DNA of 64,000 bases from Sphingobacteriales bacterium (GTDB lineage Bacteria > Bacteroidota > Bacteroidia > Chitinophagales > UBA2359): positions 114,739 through 178,738 of the forward strand of contig JADJTE010000015.1 in NCBI GenBank assembly GCA_016711295.1. Direction: 5' to 3'. Each line of letters begins with the position of its first letter. Within the stretch, counting starts at the first letter, position 1. The notes under the pieces were generated by a model. That model did not search any database. It saw nothing but the letters and a program-made list of their open reading frames with translations, and was not told the origin of the DNA. Below, piece after piece: positions 38,914-49,552 of the stretch. The translations under genes and the position numbers were made by a program.

Positions 38914-39381
38914 TAGTGTGCGCGGTACACTCGGGAGGTTTTCATTGGGGCTAACTACGGCGTATAGTTCGGGTAATTCGTCTTCGGACAATTCTTGATA
39001 ATAGTCGCCCATTTCTATCACTTTGTATTCTAAGGGGTAATCATAGTATATGATGCCACTTTCTTCGAGCAATATTGCTTGTTCTATGGTTTGGGGTTCG
39101 AACTTGATGTATTGGTATGTAGTTGTCATTTCGGTAAGGGTAGAGCCATATAGATTTCGATGGGCTTCTGCCATTTTTTCGACCGTAAATGGGTTTTGTC
39201 GACGGTTTTCTAGAATGGTTTTGCTGGGAGTTCGGTTGTTTACTCTATCATCTATATTAAAAACGATAGGGTTGCTTGTTTTCGAAGAGTAATGCGATAC
39301 GGAATCTAGGTTTTCTTTTTGGCAAGACAATATGGATACGATAATGCCAAAGATGCCCAAAAGTAATGATGATTTGTTCAT
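38905..39381 (-). pseudogene. Truncated lipoprotein, N-terminal duplicate of the 44369 gene
   Basis: From MNKSSLLLGIFGIIVSILSC to LPSVPRTL the protein equals the N-terminus of the 44369-46353 gene, but is then cut by the MITE after about 155 residues (last codons MF come from the MITE). The signal peptide and lipobox (ILSC) are intact, so a short lipid-anchored fragment could still be made. This copy keeps the correct frame where the other has a one-base loss at an A-run, which helps correct that gene. Confidence 0.8.
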
Positions 39382-39561
39382 AAAAGTATGATTTTCAAGT
39401 TACCCCTACTCCTTTCTTTCAAGTGGTGTTTTGGGTTAGCCCACCGCTGGCTGGCACTACCCGAAACTATGTACACTTGTTTCGCATAATCGCCGCCAAC
39501 GCCCGCACAGCCGCAGGGAGCATTAGAGCCTTATCCGGTGGGCTGGTGTTGGCGGCTTTTT
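39382..39561 (-). repeat. Composite repeat leader, short copy
   Basis: Reading leftwards towards the 39381 gene it has the truncated hairpin (GCCGCCAAC / GTTGGCGGC arms), then the leader ACACCACTTGAAAGAAAGGA just before the start codon. It is identical in its leader part to the copy at about 44245-44368. The hairpin interior is replaced by unrelated sequence ending in a T-run (near 39556). It lacks the 68-bp unit array. Confidence 0.65.
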
Positions 39562-39583
39562 AGTTATTCTAATATGCGTGAAA

Positions 39584-39940
39584 TCATCTCGGATCTTCCC
39601 AAACTATTTCGATGAATCTGGCTTCTTCCATCCACTCATTGCAGAGCGATCCACAATTATTCCCTCCGATTCCGCCAACGGTGAATATTACTTCACAACT
39701 TCCATTGTAAACTGGATAATTCTCATCATAATAAAACTCCGTATCACTAATACCGTATAGATATTCATCATTAAGTGTATATTTTTCTATTTTCGCATGT
39801 ATTGTTGGTTGACTAAGAAGGTAATCAATAGTGGCTTGGAAGCAACAAGGGTAATTACCCGAAAAACGGTCTGCATCTTTATGGCAAGCCATAAGCGAAA
39901 ATAGAAAAACAATAAAAATAAATATTTTACTTTTCAACAT
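39584..39940 (-). CDS. Small lipoprotein
   Basis: A 118-residue protein from MLKSKIFIFIVFLFSLMACH. The cysteine at residue 19 follows a good lipobox. The mature part has four or more Cys (YPCCFQATIDYLL, GGIGGNNCGSLCNEW) and ends RFIEIVWEDPR. The start codon at 39938-39940 lies inside the end of the IS4-like element, so the original start may have been displaced or the promoter is now in the IS. No family is recognised. Confidence 0.6.
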   Translation of the reverse strand: MLKSKIFIFIVFLFSLMACHKDADRFSGNYPCCFQATIDYLLSQPTIHAKIEKYTLNDEYLYGISDTEFYYDENYPVYNGSCEVIFTVGGIGGNNCGSLCNEWMEEARFIEIVWEDPR

Positions 39941-41400
39941 CTCTGCCAAAATAAAGGCTAAGCAAATATGAAAAAAGCATTGAAAAAGCGTTAATTTTGA
40001 GTTTCTAAACCTTAAAAAAACGCTATTCAATGCTTGATAGAAATAACTTTTCGCGCTGTATCGGTCCCGTGCAAATGTAGGTATTTTATGGGAGATATTG
40101 CATTCATTTCTTTGTATTTCTTATGGTGGCGGCATTCGCACCCTAAGCCGCTATACGACATATAGCGAACGCAGCCTGTTCCGATTTATCAGACAAACAA
40201 TAAATTGAATTCGTTGTTTTTAAGAATATTTAAATGTTTCATTCATAAAGAGGGCTGTATTTATTTATTAGTAGCCGATGAAACGGTTGAGTCGAAATCG
40301 CGAAAATCGACCTTCGGTCAGGGACGCTTCTATTCGTCCGTGCTTCCAGACGGCGATTAATTCGGTGTGTTTTTTCGGTTTTTCTTTGGTAGAGGTAGAT
40401 AGCGAGAAATCCTATTTTTGGGGCTAAACCAAGTAGTACACAACGAACAAGACAAGGCACGCATAGCAGTCGAAAAAGCGAAAAGAGCAGCGGGCAAAGG
40501 TAAGCCCAAAGGGCGAAAAAGGGCACAAAGAACGCCCCCAAAAAAGCGATGTTGCGGCAGATGCGCCCGAACAAACTGCGTCATTTCGTACATTTAAAAC
40601 TTTTTCGAAAGTATAATGAGCTTATTATCAAGCCTTTGCCCGGACTAAACTTGTCGTACTTAATCCTCGATTCAGCCTACGGCAATAGCAAATACTTGCA
40701 ATTAGCCAAAGAAAAAGGACTATGCGTCATTTCCAAATTGCGCCAGTCACCCGCCTTGTTTTTCCTACCCGATACGCCCCAAAATGACACCGATACGCCC
40801 AACAAAAAACGAGGAAGACCCCAAAAATACGGTCGTAAAGTCGACATCAAAAACTTGCCCGATACACTCATCGTCTCGAAAAAACAGAAAACGGCATACA
40901 CTACACCATCTATCAATTTCAGGCATACAATAAAGAAATGCCTGCGTTTTTGCTCAACGTAGTTTCGACAAAAGCCACCAACCTCAAAACAGGCAAAGTG
41001 GCATACCGTCATCTTTCTCGAACGACCTCCAACTCGATGCCCAAACGATGATGGCATATTACACATTGCGCTTCCAAATTGAGTTCGATTTTAGAGATGC
41101 CAAACAACATTTTGGACTGCACAAATTCAAAATTATCACCAAACGCAACTCAATAATATGTTCAATCTCGCTTTTCTGGCACTTGTCGCTGCTAAGGTTT
41201 GGCAACAACAATGGGCAATAAAACTCAAGCAACCCAAGCTCTCGCTGCTTGACCTCAAAACCATAATTAAAGCCCAAAAAAACCTCGAAAGCATTTTAAA
41301 ATTGCACAAAAACAACCTAAATGTTTTTTTAAACCCCGATTTTGTGGCTAATTTCGTCCCAAATGACATCATTAACGCCGCTTAAATGGCAGAGATGTTG
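39935..41400 (+). mobile_element. IS4-like element, copy A
   Basis: About 1466 bp with perfect 14-bp ends CAACATCTCTGCCA and TGGCAGAGATGTTG. It is close to copy B (49553-51015); the two differ mostly by single-base indels in homopolymers. No clear target duplication is visible. It lies between the small lipoprotein and the metalloprotease gene, both of which begin at its ends. Confidence 0.8.
40030..41385 (+). CDS. IS4-superfamily transposase, copy A (many apparent frameshifts)
   Basis: Fragments in several frames: LVADETVESKSRKSTFGQ (first acidic region), then LSYLILDSAYGNSKYLQLAK (second Asp) and KRGRPQKYGRK, then YYTLRFQIEFDFRDAKQ with the IS4 signature Y-(2)-R-(3)-E-(6)-K, ending VPNDIINAA. 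The full protein would be about 440-450 residues. Copy B repairs several of the breaks and shares others, so at least one copy may be functional. Confidence 0.7.
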
Positions 41401-41401
41401 T

Positions 41402-43266
41402 ATGAAAAAGTTATTTTTTCTAAAAATTGTATTTGCCGTCTTTATTCTTAGCAACTTGGCCGCCAATGTATTGGCACAAAACCAACGTTTGCTAACCTTG
41501 CTCAACGAAAACACTGTTACACTTTCTGCCGAACAACAGCGCGTTTTGAGCAATATCCGCTCCTTGCCCTATACCCGAAGCGCACAGTTGGTCGAAATTG
41601 GCAATTTAGCGCAATTGCAACAAAATGGCAGTTTGTCATTTGAGGTGCCGGGATTGCCAAGCCAGCAATTTACAGCGCGAGCCGGATGGTGGATTATACC
41701 GACGAAAATAAATATAGTTGGGCAGGTGACATAATAGGCTTGCCCGGTGCCTATGTGGGTTTGGTGGCTGAACATGGCACAGTCGCAGGTTTTATCCAAG
41801 TTGCGCAACGTTATTATACCTTATACCCGTTAGGCGGCAAGTGGTGTATACTGCAAGAACATAACCAATCGGGCAGCGAACCTATTAACTGCCTCACGAA
41901 CGCCGAATCGCACCAATCACAAGGTCAGCAGGACGATGATCCTTGCGAACCCGAATATAACAATTGTGATGCGATTATTGATATATTAGTTTTAGGAACG
42001 CCCGAAGCGCGAGCAACTTTTGCTAATCCCAGGATGCGGTGGCTCTGGTGGGTACTGCTTTTTTGTCGGTCAATTGGGCATTCCAAAATAGCGATATACC
42101 CAACAAACAGGCAAGGTATCACTGGGAAAACTTCGATTTCCCATTTGCCGACCCCTTACTTAACTCCAATAACATCCTCACCGATAGGAACAATTTGATA
42201 GCAAATACTAATGCCCAAGCATTGCGTGACGCTTATGGTGCTGATATCGTGGTTTTGTTGGCAGACAACCGTTATGCTTTTCGGCGGGCATAGCAGGGCA
42301 AATACTGACCGAATCGCCCAATGCTTATGCCATAGTGGCAGTGCCTTTCTTGGCACACCCGCGTTGGACATTTGCGCACGAACTCGGGCATTTATTGGGC
42401 GCACGGCCTAGCACCTGCGATTTATTCAACTTGACGGGATGCGACGCCACGCCTGTTTGTTCGCATGGATTTATTTTGACGATGCTGCTGGCAATCAACA
42501 ACAAACGATTATGGCTTTTTTTGCCCCTGATGACCTCAACGATACGCGAATCTTGAACTACTCAAACCCCGATGTCGATTTTAATGGTGCTGCCACGGGT
42601 GACGACGACCATAATAACGCCCGAATTATACGCAATCATGCCTGCGAGGTAGCCAATTTTAGGACAAGACAGGACTTTAATGCTTCGATTTATCAGTATG
42701 CTACGCTCTGTGAGACTACGAATACGGGGTTTGTTCTGGGAATGTTTGAGGCGAGTGTCACAACGCCAAGTACTGGAAATACGGGTACTGAACCGTATAG
42801 CTATGAGTGGCGTTGGAGCGAATCGGGTATTTTTAGCGAGTCACTTTACCTTGACAATGAGCAGTTGCTTGTTCTGGGTAATGTACTTGCATGTCCTGGT
42901 TTCTTTTTGCACTTGCGGGTTACTTCGAGTGACGGCGTTATAATTAATTGTACTTCGTATGTTTATACTGACTTGTGTTCCGATTGTGATTTGGGCGGTA
43001 AAGCCGAAGATATCTCGTCAGATTTTTGGATAAGCTATATAGCAGATCAGCAGCAAATAGCGTTTCAAACTCCTGATTGGGCAATAGGTACTAGGCTGCT
43101 GTGTCGCCTATTCGATGCCAACGGCAGGGAATTTACACGCAGCCCAATCGAGAACGCTATTGGGTATGGACATTTAGCCGTTGGCAATTTGCCCTCTGGT
43201 ATCTATTTTTGTACGTTCCAAAACGGCATTCGAACACAAACGCAAAAGATATTTGTTACACCATAA
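41402..43266 (+). CDS. Secreted zincin-like metalloprotease with T9SS sorting domain (apparent frameshifts)
   Basis: About 620 residues. The signal peptide is MKKLFFLKIVFAVFILSNLA up to VLAQ. The catalytic region contains WTFAHELGHLLGARPST, an HExxHxxG core of M12B/reprolysin-like peptidases; the expected third zinc His is Pro here (GARP instead of GARH). The C-terminal part has a PKD/Ig-like region and a type A T9SS sorting end (FDANGREFTRSPI to SGIYFCTFQNG). Breaks are near 41680, 42030, 42290 and 42440. It is likely exported through T9SS. Confidence 0.7.
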
Positions 43267-43280
43267 AAATTTGCTAAATC

Positions 43281-43820
43281 ATGAAAAAAATTATAATATC
43301 ATTATTTGTTGCCTTACTGTTTTCGGCTTGCGAAAAAGATGTCATAATTTATGACCCTGGTAACATGGAATACGGCATGGCTACGGCAAAAAAAAATGGG
43401 GCAGATTGGACAGCTTCGGCTTATGGCGTTAACTCCCAGATTAAGGGGTATTTTGGGCTGCTACTGCAAACATTCCATCTAAATGTAATCAATAGAGAAA
43501 CAATATCTTTTCAGTATATGCCAATAAAAGTAGGTAAGTATAAAGTACACCCCGTTCATTTCCCATATTATATTATAGACACAATCGCTGCTTCTCACTA
43601 TGGCATTCTAATAGATGATGGAGATGTGGCTGGAGATAGTTATACTGTAGATGATTCGGTGTCGGACAACGAAATAGAGGTGACTTATATAGATACCATT
43701 GCGGGTATTGCTCGTGGACGTTTTAAGGTTACTTTTAAGGTGGATAAGCCTAAGAAAGAGTCCTACTTGCCTGATTGTGTAGAGTTTTCAGAGGGGAGTT
43801 TTAATGTTACTTTTTTGTGA
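43281..43820 (+). CDS. Lipoprotein, DUF6252-like
   Basis: A 179-residue protein starting MKKIIISLFVALLFSACEKD; the lipobox cysteine is residue 17. The mature part MATAKKNGADWTASAYGVNS followed by EIEVTYIDTIAGIARGRFKV and VTFKVDKP is like DUF6252 lipoproteins that are common in Bacteroidota. It begins 14 bases after the metalloprotease, so they may be one operon. Confidence 0.65.
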   Translation: MKKIIISLFVALLFSACEKDVIIYDPGNMEYGMATAKKNGADWTASAYGVNSQIKGYFGLLLQTFHLNVINRETISFQYMPIKVGKYKVHPVHFPYYIIDTIAASHYGILIDDGDVAGDSYTVDDSVSDNEIEVTYIDTIAGIARGRFKVTFKVDKPKKESYLPDCVEFSEGSFNVTFL

Positions 43821-43834
43821 GTAACTTTAATGCC

Positions 43835-44368
43835 TTGTAGCAAGTGAACTTTGCGCATCAAGTTAAGCGCGAAATAGCAAAGGGACGGTTTAGTGCTTCG
43901 TAGCAAGTGAAATTGCTGCACATCAAGTTAAGCGCGAAATGGCAAAGGGACGGTTTAGCCCTCCGTAGCGAGTGAACTTTTGCGCATCAAGTTAAGCGCG
44001 AAATAGCAAAGGGATTTGAAGTTTGCGAGCAGAAAACGGTTTAGCTCTTCGTAGCAAGTGAAATTGCTGCCCATCAAGTTAAGCGCGAAATAGCAAAGGG
44101 ACGGTTTAGTGCTTCGTAGCAAGCGAGCTTTGCGCATCAAGGCAAAAACCACCGCCAACAATACACAGCCGTCCATAACCCGCATCGAGGGGCGTGCGTG
44201 AGATTCGGGCGAATCTCACGCGCGAAGGGCATACGGCGGCTGTGCGGGCGTTGGCGGCGATTATGCGAAACAAGTGTACATAGTTTCGGGTAGTGTCAGC
44301 CAGCGGTGGGCTAACCCAAAACACCACTTGAAAGAAAGGAGTAGGGGTAACTTGAAAATCACGCTTTT
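43835..44368 (+). repeat. Composite repeat C1: unit array, hairpin and leader of the 44369 gene
   Basis: Several copies of a 68-90 bp unit (core CATCAAGTTAAGCGCGAAAT then AGCAAAGGGACGGTTTAG and TTCGTAGCAAGTGAA) run into an imperfect hairpin at about 44145-44266 with arms ACCGCCAACAATACACAGCC and GGCTGTGCGGGCGTTGGCGG. The hairpin top is a palindrome, GTGAGATTCGGGCGAATCTC. A leader with an AAAGGAG ribosome binding site then reaches the start codon at 44369. Confidence 0.8.
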
Positions 44369-46353
44369 ATGAACAAATCATCATTACTTTTGGGCATCTT
44401 TGGCATTATCGTATCCATATTATCTTGCCAAAAAGAAAACCTAGATTCCGTATCGCATTACTCTTCGAAAACAAGCAACCCTATCGTTTTTAATATAGAT
44501 GATAGAGTAAACAACCGAACTCCCAGCAAAACCATTCTAGAAAACCGTCGACAAAACCCATTTACGGTCGAAAAATGGCAGAAGCCCATCGAAATCTATA
44601 TGGCTCTACCCTTACCGAAATGACAACTACACACCAATACATCAAGTTCCGAACCCCAAACCATAGAACAAGCAATATTGCTCGAAGAAAGTGGCATCAT
44701 ATACTGTGATTACCCCTTAGAATACAAAGTGATAGAAATGGGCGACTATTATCAAGAATTGTCCGAAGACGAATTACCCGAACTATACGCCGTAGTTAGC
44801 CCCAATGAAAACCTCCCGAGTGTACCGCGCACACTAATTGCCAATTTGTATTTGGATAAGTCCGATCCGCTGCTCATTGCCGAAAGTTTTAGATTGACCC
44901 AGAATACAACCGATTTAAGTGCGCATATCAAAGGTTTTAATCAGCACCAGCGTAACGGCAACAATCCGCCCCTACCAACGGGGCATCTACCGCCGCCGCC
45001 CGAGTGCGACCCTGGTTGTACTGCCATATTGCAAATTGACGATAGCACTCTGCCGCTAAGTTACTATTGGATTTGCGACTGTTCCAATCCACCACCACCA
45101 CCAACACCTTATATTAATGAATGTGGCTGTGAAGTGAATCAATATGCAGGTTTTCCTGGGGGCTGCGTAAAGGTTCAGGATACTGAGTTGTCAGAGCCGG
45201 ACAATCCCGATACCTTCGAAGGGCTACGACGCGTAAAAATAATTACCAAAGACAATTGGTTTACAGAAGACGTGACATGGACAGATGATAACGGCTGTTG
45301 GAATGTGATAGACTCATACTCGGCAAAGCTTGGATGTGGGTACAATTTAGCAACGACCGATGCCGTATTAGAGGTACCGCCGATAACTGGCGAGCACTTT
45401 GGGAATGGACAACAACCGTGAAAGACTTTGTAGGTTGTTTAGATGGACCCGACTTTAACAACATATCGGTTAATTATCACATGTGGAATGAGCAGGGTTC
45501 GCAAGGGCATAGATATTGGGGAGCAGCCACGGTAAATAACGCCGTACACGAATTCCATGACTTTGCAAACCAAGACGGCATAAACCCTCCGCCCGATGAT
45601 TTGGATATTTATATTGGCAAAAATACAACATATGGCTATGCTCTAATGAGTGCTCAAAGCGTCATTAGTATCACTAGTGGCACCGTACTTGCAGCAGCCA
45701 CCTTTTGGACAGGTCCTTTTGCTCCCATAATTGGAGGTATTAGTATGGGTATAATGCAGGCTATTTTACCGGATATTCATATCGGTATAAATTTTTTGAG
45801 TTCAGACCGACAAAAAGCACTTGCCTATCATGAATTAGCCCATGCTTCCCACTTTTCACAAGTAGGCTCTATATTTTGGGAGCAATTGGTATTAGCTGAA
45901 ATATTTGCCAACGGACACGGCGACCAAAATAGCGATAATGCAGACCTAATAGCTGTATGTGAATCATGGGCTGGGCATATAGGATTATCGTATGCACACA
46001 GAATGTATGGAGTTGATAATAGCTTACCCAGTGGAACTTGGGAAAGGCGGCTAGAACGAAGTTGGAATGAATCTTCCAATCACATTCCAATAGGGCTATA
46101 TCAGGACTTGATAGATGTGGGGGAAGAACTTTTTAGCATAGGAGGTGCTTTGGTAAGTGCGTGTAATGGAGACGGGTCGGGCTGCACGATTATAAATGAT
46201 GAGGTGTTTGGTTTTACCAACGAGCAAATGTTTACCTGCCTCGGTTCTTCGACAGATAATGTAGCTGAATTTCAAGCCTGTCTCATCAATAATCATCTAA
46301 GCAGCACCACTAATTCGTTGGCACAGGTCAATGCCTTATTCGATAGTTACTAA
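44369..46353 (+). CDS. Lipoprotein with HExxH motif, putative zincin (apparent frameshifts)
   Basis: About 660 residues. The signal and lipobox MNKSSLLLGIFGIIVSILSC are the same as in the truncated copy at 38905-39381. The first 200 residues form a conserved region. The middle is Pro-rich (PPLPTGHLPPPPECDPGC). The C-terminal third has ALAYHELAHASHFSQVG, an HExxH motif near nt 45830, and a putative metal-binding region around ANGHGDQN. Breaks lie near 44575, 44655 and 45330. At 44575 the duplicate shows six A where this copy has five. It may be a metallopeptidase; I cannot prove activity. Confidence 0.65.
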
Positions 46354-46424
46354 ACCTTTCACTTAGGCGGGCAAGATTTGCTTTCTAAGCTAACCACTTG
46401 TCCGTCTTTAAAGTATTCTACATC

Positions 46425-47075
46425 ATGAAATACATATCTATTCTCATGGTTTTTATTTGCTATTTTCTTGTGCAAGCCTGTATAAGAAAAGACTGCAAAA
46501 TACCCAACCACGACTTTGAAATACCTGCTACGCTAAGTCCTGCCAAAGACACCTTTAATATAGGCGATACCATTACAATTAGTTCTGTTTTTCCCAACCA
46601 AGTCTATGATAAAAGTACCGAGCAATACTATAAACTCGAAAATTTTAGGTTTTATCCTGAAGTTTGGATAACTAAAATAGACACTGTACCTGTAATAGAA
46701 AATTTATCAGGATTTGAGTTTATTGTAGATTCAGTTTATAATTACAATCTATTTTGTTATTCAGATGGAAGTTGTTCCTACTATGGGGAATACAATTATT
46801 CTAATCAAGAGTATAGTTTATATTATAAAATTGTACTTCAATCTTCGGGTTTGTACCGCCTTAGTCAAGGTTCAGCTATCTATCCTTTGGGCGAGTGGCA
46901 AGATTTTGAGGGTAAATGTTGGAATGTTTATTCTGACGTATCCACTAAATTAAATGACGGTATAGATAATAATGTAGCCTTTTTGAACAATAGCCCCGAT
47001 CCTCACTATAACGATTGGATACTACAAGAACCCGATTACCGTTTTCACCGAGGGGGGGCTATTGCTTTTATGTAA
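46425..47075 (+). CDS. Lipoprotein, function unknown
   Basis: A 216-residue protein with signal MKYISILMVFICYFLVQACI; the cysteine at residue 19 fits a lipobox. I use the ATG at 46425 because it opens the signal peptide. It has a beta-rich C-terminal part with many Tyr and Ser (ENFRFYPEVWITKIDTVPVI, EWQDFEGKCWNVYSDVSTKL). It follows the putative zincin and may be cotranscribed. No family is recognised. Confidence 0.6.
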   Translation: MKYISILMVFICYFLVQACIRKDCKIPNHDFEIPATLSPAKDTFNIGDTITISSVFPNQVYDKSTEQYYKLENFRFYPEVWITKIDTVPVIENLSGFEFIVDSVYNYNLFCYSDGSCSYYGEYNYSNQEYSLYYKIVLQSSGLYRLSQGSAIYPLGEWQDFEGKCWNVYSDVSTKLNDGIDNNVAFLNNSPDPHYNDWILQEPDYRFHRGGAIAFM

Positions 47076-47082
47076 GGGAATA

Positions 47083-47785
47083 ACCGCCACCAACAATGCC
47101 CAACCCGACAAGGCTTTCGCCCTGCGCAAATGTAGGCATTGGCGGCAATTAAGCGAACTTTCCATGTTAAACCAGCAAAGCAGCGAAACCCTTCGTAGCG
47201 AGTGAATTTTTGGGTATCAAAGCAAAGCAACGGCTTAACCCTCCGTAGCAAGCGAAGTATAAGTTTGCCAGCGAAACGGTTTAGTGCTTCGTAGCAAGTG
47301 AATTTTTGGGCATCAAGGCGAAAACCACCGCCAACAATACACAGCCGTCCATAACCCGCATCGATGGCGCGGGGCGAAATCCGGGCGAAGCTCCCGCGCG
47401 AGGACATACGGCGGCTGTGCGGGCGTTGGCGGCGATTATGCGAACTTTCCCAATCAGACGTGCAAAGCAGCTAAACCCTCCGTAGCGAGTGAAATTACTG
47501 CGCATCAAGTTAAGCGCGAAATAGCGAAGGAAGTTGAAATTTTCAAGTGAAACGGTTTAGTGCTTCGTAGCAAGTGAAATTGCCGAATATCAAGTTAAGC
47601 GCGAAATAGCAAAGGGACGGTTTAGTGCTTCGTAGCAAGTGAAATTTCTGCGCATCAAGTTAAGCGCGAAATAGCGAAGGGAAGTTGGAATTTTCAAGTG
47701 AAGTGGTTTAACTCTTCGTAGCAAGTGAAATTTCTGCGCATCAAGTTAAGCGCGAAATAGCAGAGGGACAAGTGAAACTGCTTAA
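47083..47785 (+). repeat. Composite repeat C2, two hairpins and unit array
   Basis: It starts with a short diverged hairpin (47085-47145), then units, then a full hairpin at about 47320-47440 with the GGCGGTTTTTGGT-like arms found in C1, then a long array of units with AAGTTAAGCGCGAAATAGC. It is cut by the IS1634-like element at 47786. The orientation is that of C1. The gene it once led is probably lost or moved. Confidence 0.75.
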
Positions 47786-47889
47786 CCCCTAACTTCCCAA
47801 AAGATACGTAACAGTTTGTTAAAAATGCTATAAAATTGGCAAAAATTGGCAAAAATCGTTATTTTAGTGCGAGAAAAATTGTATCTTTG

Positions 47890-47910
47890 CTGTTACGTAA
47901 TACGTAACAG
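47890..47910. promoter_or_regulatory. Palindromic operator next to the transposase promoter
   Basis: The arms CTGTTACGTA and TACGTAACAG form a near-perfect palindrome of 21 bp, directly after the TATCTTTG -7 box (47882-47889) and three bases before the transposase ATG. The same 10-mer occurs at both ends of the element, so the transposase may bind here and repress itself. Confidence 0.55.
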
Positions 47911-47912
47911 TT

Positions 47913-49526
47913 ATGAATAAAACTCCTTACCCCGATTGGGTACTTTCCCACAAAGGCAAAGGTGTAGAGATACGCCACTTTAAAGGTCGTTATTATCTAT
48001 ATAAAATTAGTTCTTTTTGGGACAAAGAAAAGCAAAAAACCCGTAAGAAAACGGAATGTCTGCTGGGTCGAATATTGCCCGAAGGCTTAGTAGCTAGCAA
48101 AAGACGTGTTAGTTTGTCGTCTGTTGATAATATTAGCGTTTTAGAATATGGCATGAGCGCTTATTTATACGAACAGAATGCCGATATATTATCGTCTCTA
48201 ATCAAGCATTTTCCTTCTCACGGCTCATGTTTATTTACCTTAGCCCTTTTGCGTTTAGGCTATGAATCTCCGCTGAAAAACATGCAGTTTTATTATGAGC
48301 ATGCTTACATAAAGAAGCTATTGCCTGATATTCGGATAGGCAAGAATCAATTAAGCGACTTACTCAAAGCAGTAGGTAATGACAGGGCTAGTATTAGCAA
48401 TTGTCTCCCAATCACTCATGGGCGAAGCCTCTTGCCTATTAGTGAACCAAACCCACGTATTAAGTTTATCAGAACAGATGGGCTGTAATCGTTTGGGGTA
48501 TAATAGTCAGCACGACTTTGCTCCCCAAGTAAACTTGTTATTTCTATTCTCCGCCGAGCAGAAAACCCCACTCTACTACCGCATGCTTGCAGGCGATATT
48601 CGGGAGACCACAGCACTGAAAATGACCCTTTATGAAAGTGGTTTGCAAGATGCGATAATTATTGGCGATAAGGGCTTTTACAGCCAAAGCAATAGGAAAA
48701 TTTGCAACAAGCGGGTTTAGACTATATTTTGCCGCTTCGCCGTAACCATACTTTGTGCGATTATAGCAGTATCGAACAAGGCAACAAAAAGCAATTTAGT
48801 GGTTATTTTTTGTTTGAGGATAGGGTGATATGGTACAAAAAGCAAGTAAAAGATGGGCAAAATATCCTATTATTCTTAGACGAACGCCTAAAAAACCAAG
48901 AAGAAAAAGACTATTTATCAAGAATAGAAACATCGGAAAATTATGCCGAAATACAAAAAGAGGAGTTAAACGAGGGGCAAGCCAAAGATGACAACTCGGA
49001 CATAACCCTACGCCATGCAGACCAAGAACAGGCAGATAGCAAACTTGACCAACCTGCTAATGGCGATACTAATCAAGCAAAAGACAAACAAACTAAGGAG
49101 ACTAACCCAGCTTACAGCATAGAAAAGTTTTATGAAAAGCAACACGCCATGGGTACTATTACTATCACTTATGCGCTGAAAACGCCTAAATCGGCAGAGC
49201 AAATATTCACTTGCTTTAAGAGCCGAAACGAAATCGAAACAGCATTTGATGCTTATAAAAATGTCTTAAATGCCGATAAAACCTATATGCAGGGGCAAGT
49301 CCAAATGGAAACATGGTCATTTATCAATTTTATGGCTTTGGTCATGTATTATCGAATTTACAAGCAATTAGCAGCACAAAAAATGTTAAAAAACTATACC
49401 CCAAAAGATATTATCCTGTTCTTACAGCATATAAAGAAAATATGCATTAACGGCGAATGGGTGCAAGCCGAACTGACCAAAAAAACACAAAAAATCATGA
49501 ACCTGTTACGTATCGAGGGAAGTTAG
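47913..49526 (+). CDS. IS1634-family transposase (apparent frameshifts)
   Basis: About 537 residues. The start MNKTPYPDWVLSHKGKGVEI is followed by IRHFKGRYYLYK, a common IS1634 N-terminus. The catalytic pieces are LFLFSAEQKTPLYYRMLAGD with IIIGDKGFYS (D), and SRNEIETAFDAYKNVLNADK (E-x6-K). Breaks are near 48400 and 48700. It ends RIEGS just inside the right end. Confidence 0.75.
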
Positions 49527-49552
49527 GGCTTAATTATTTTTCAGGTATGAAA

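Larger units (their letters stand above)
47786..49528 (+). mobile_element. IS1634-like element with 5-bp target duplication
   Basis: About 1743 bp. The ends CCCTAACTTCCC and GGGAAGTTAGGG are inverted; CTTAA flanks both sides (47781-47785 and 49529-49533). An inner ATACGTAACAG repeat is shared by both ends (47805-47814 and 49503-49512). It is inserted in composite repeat C2. Confidence 0.8.
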
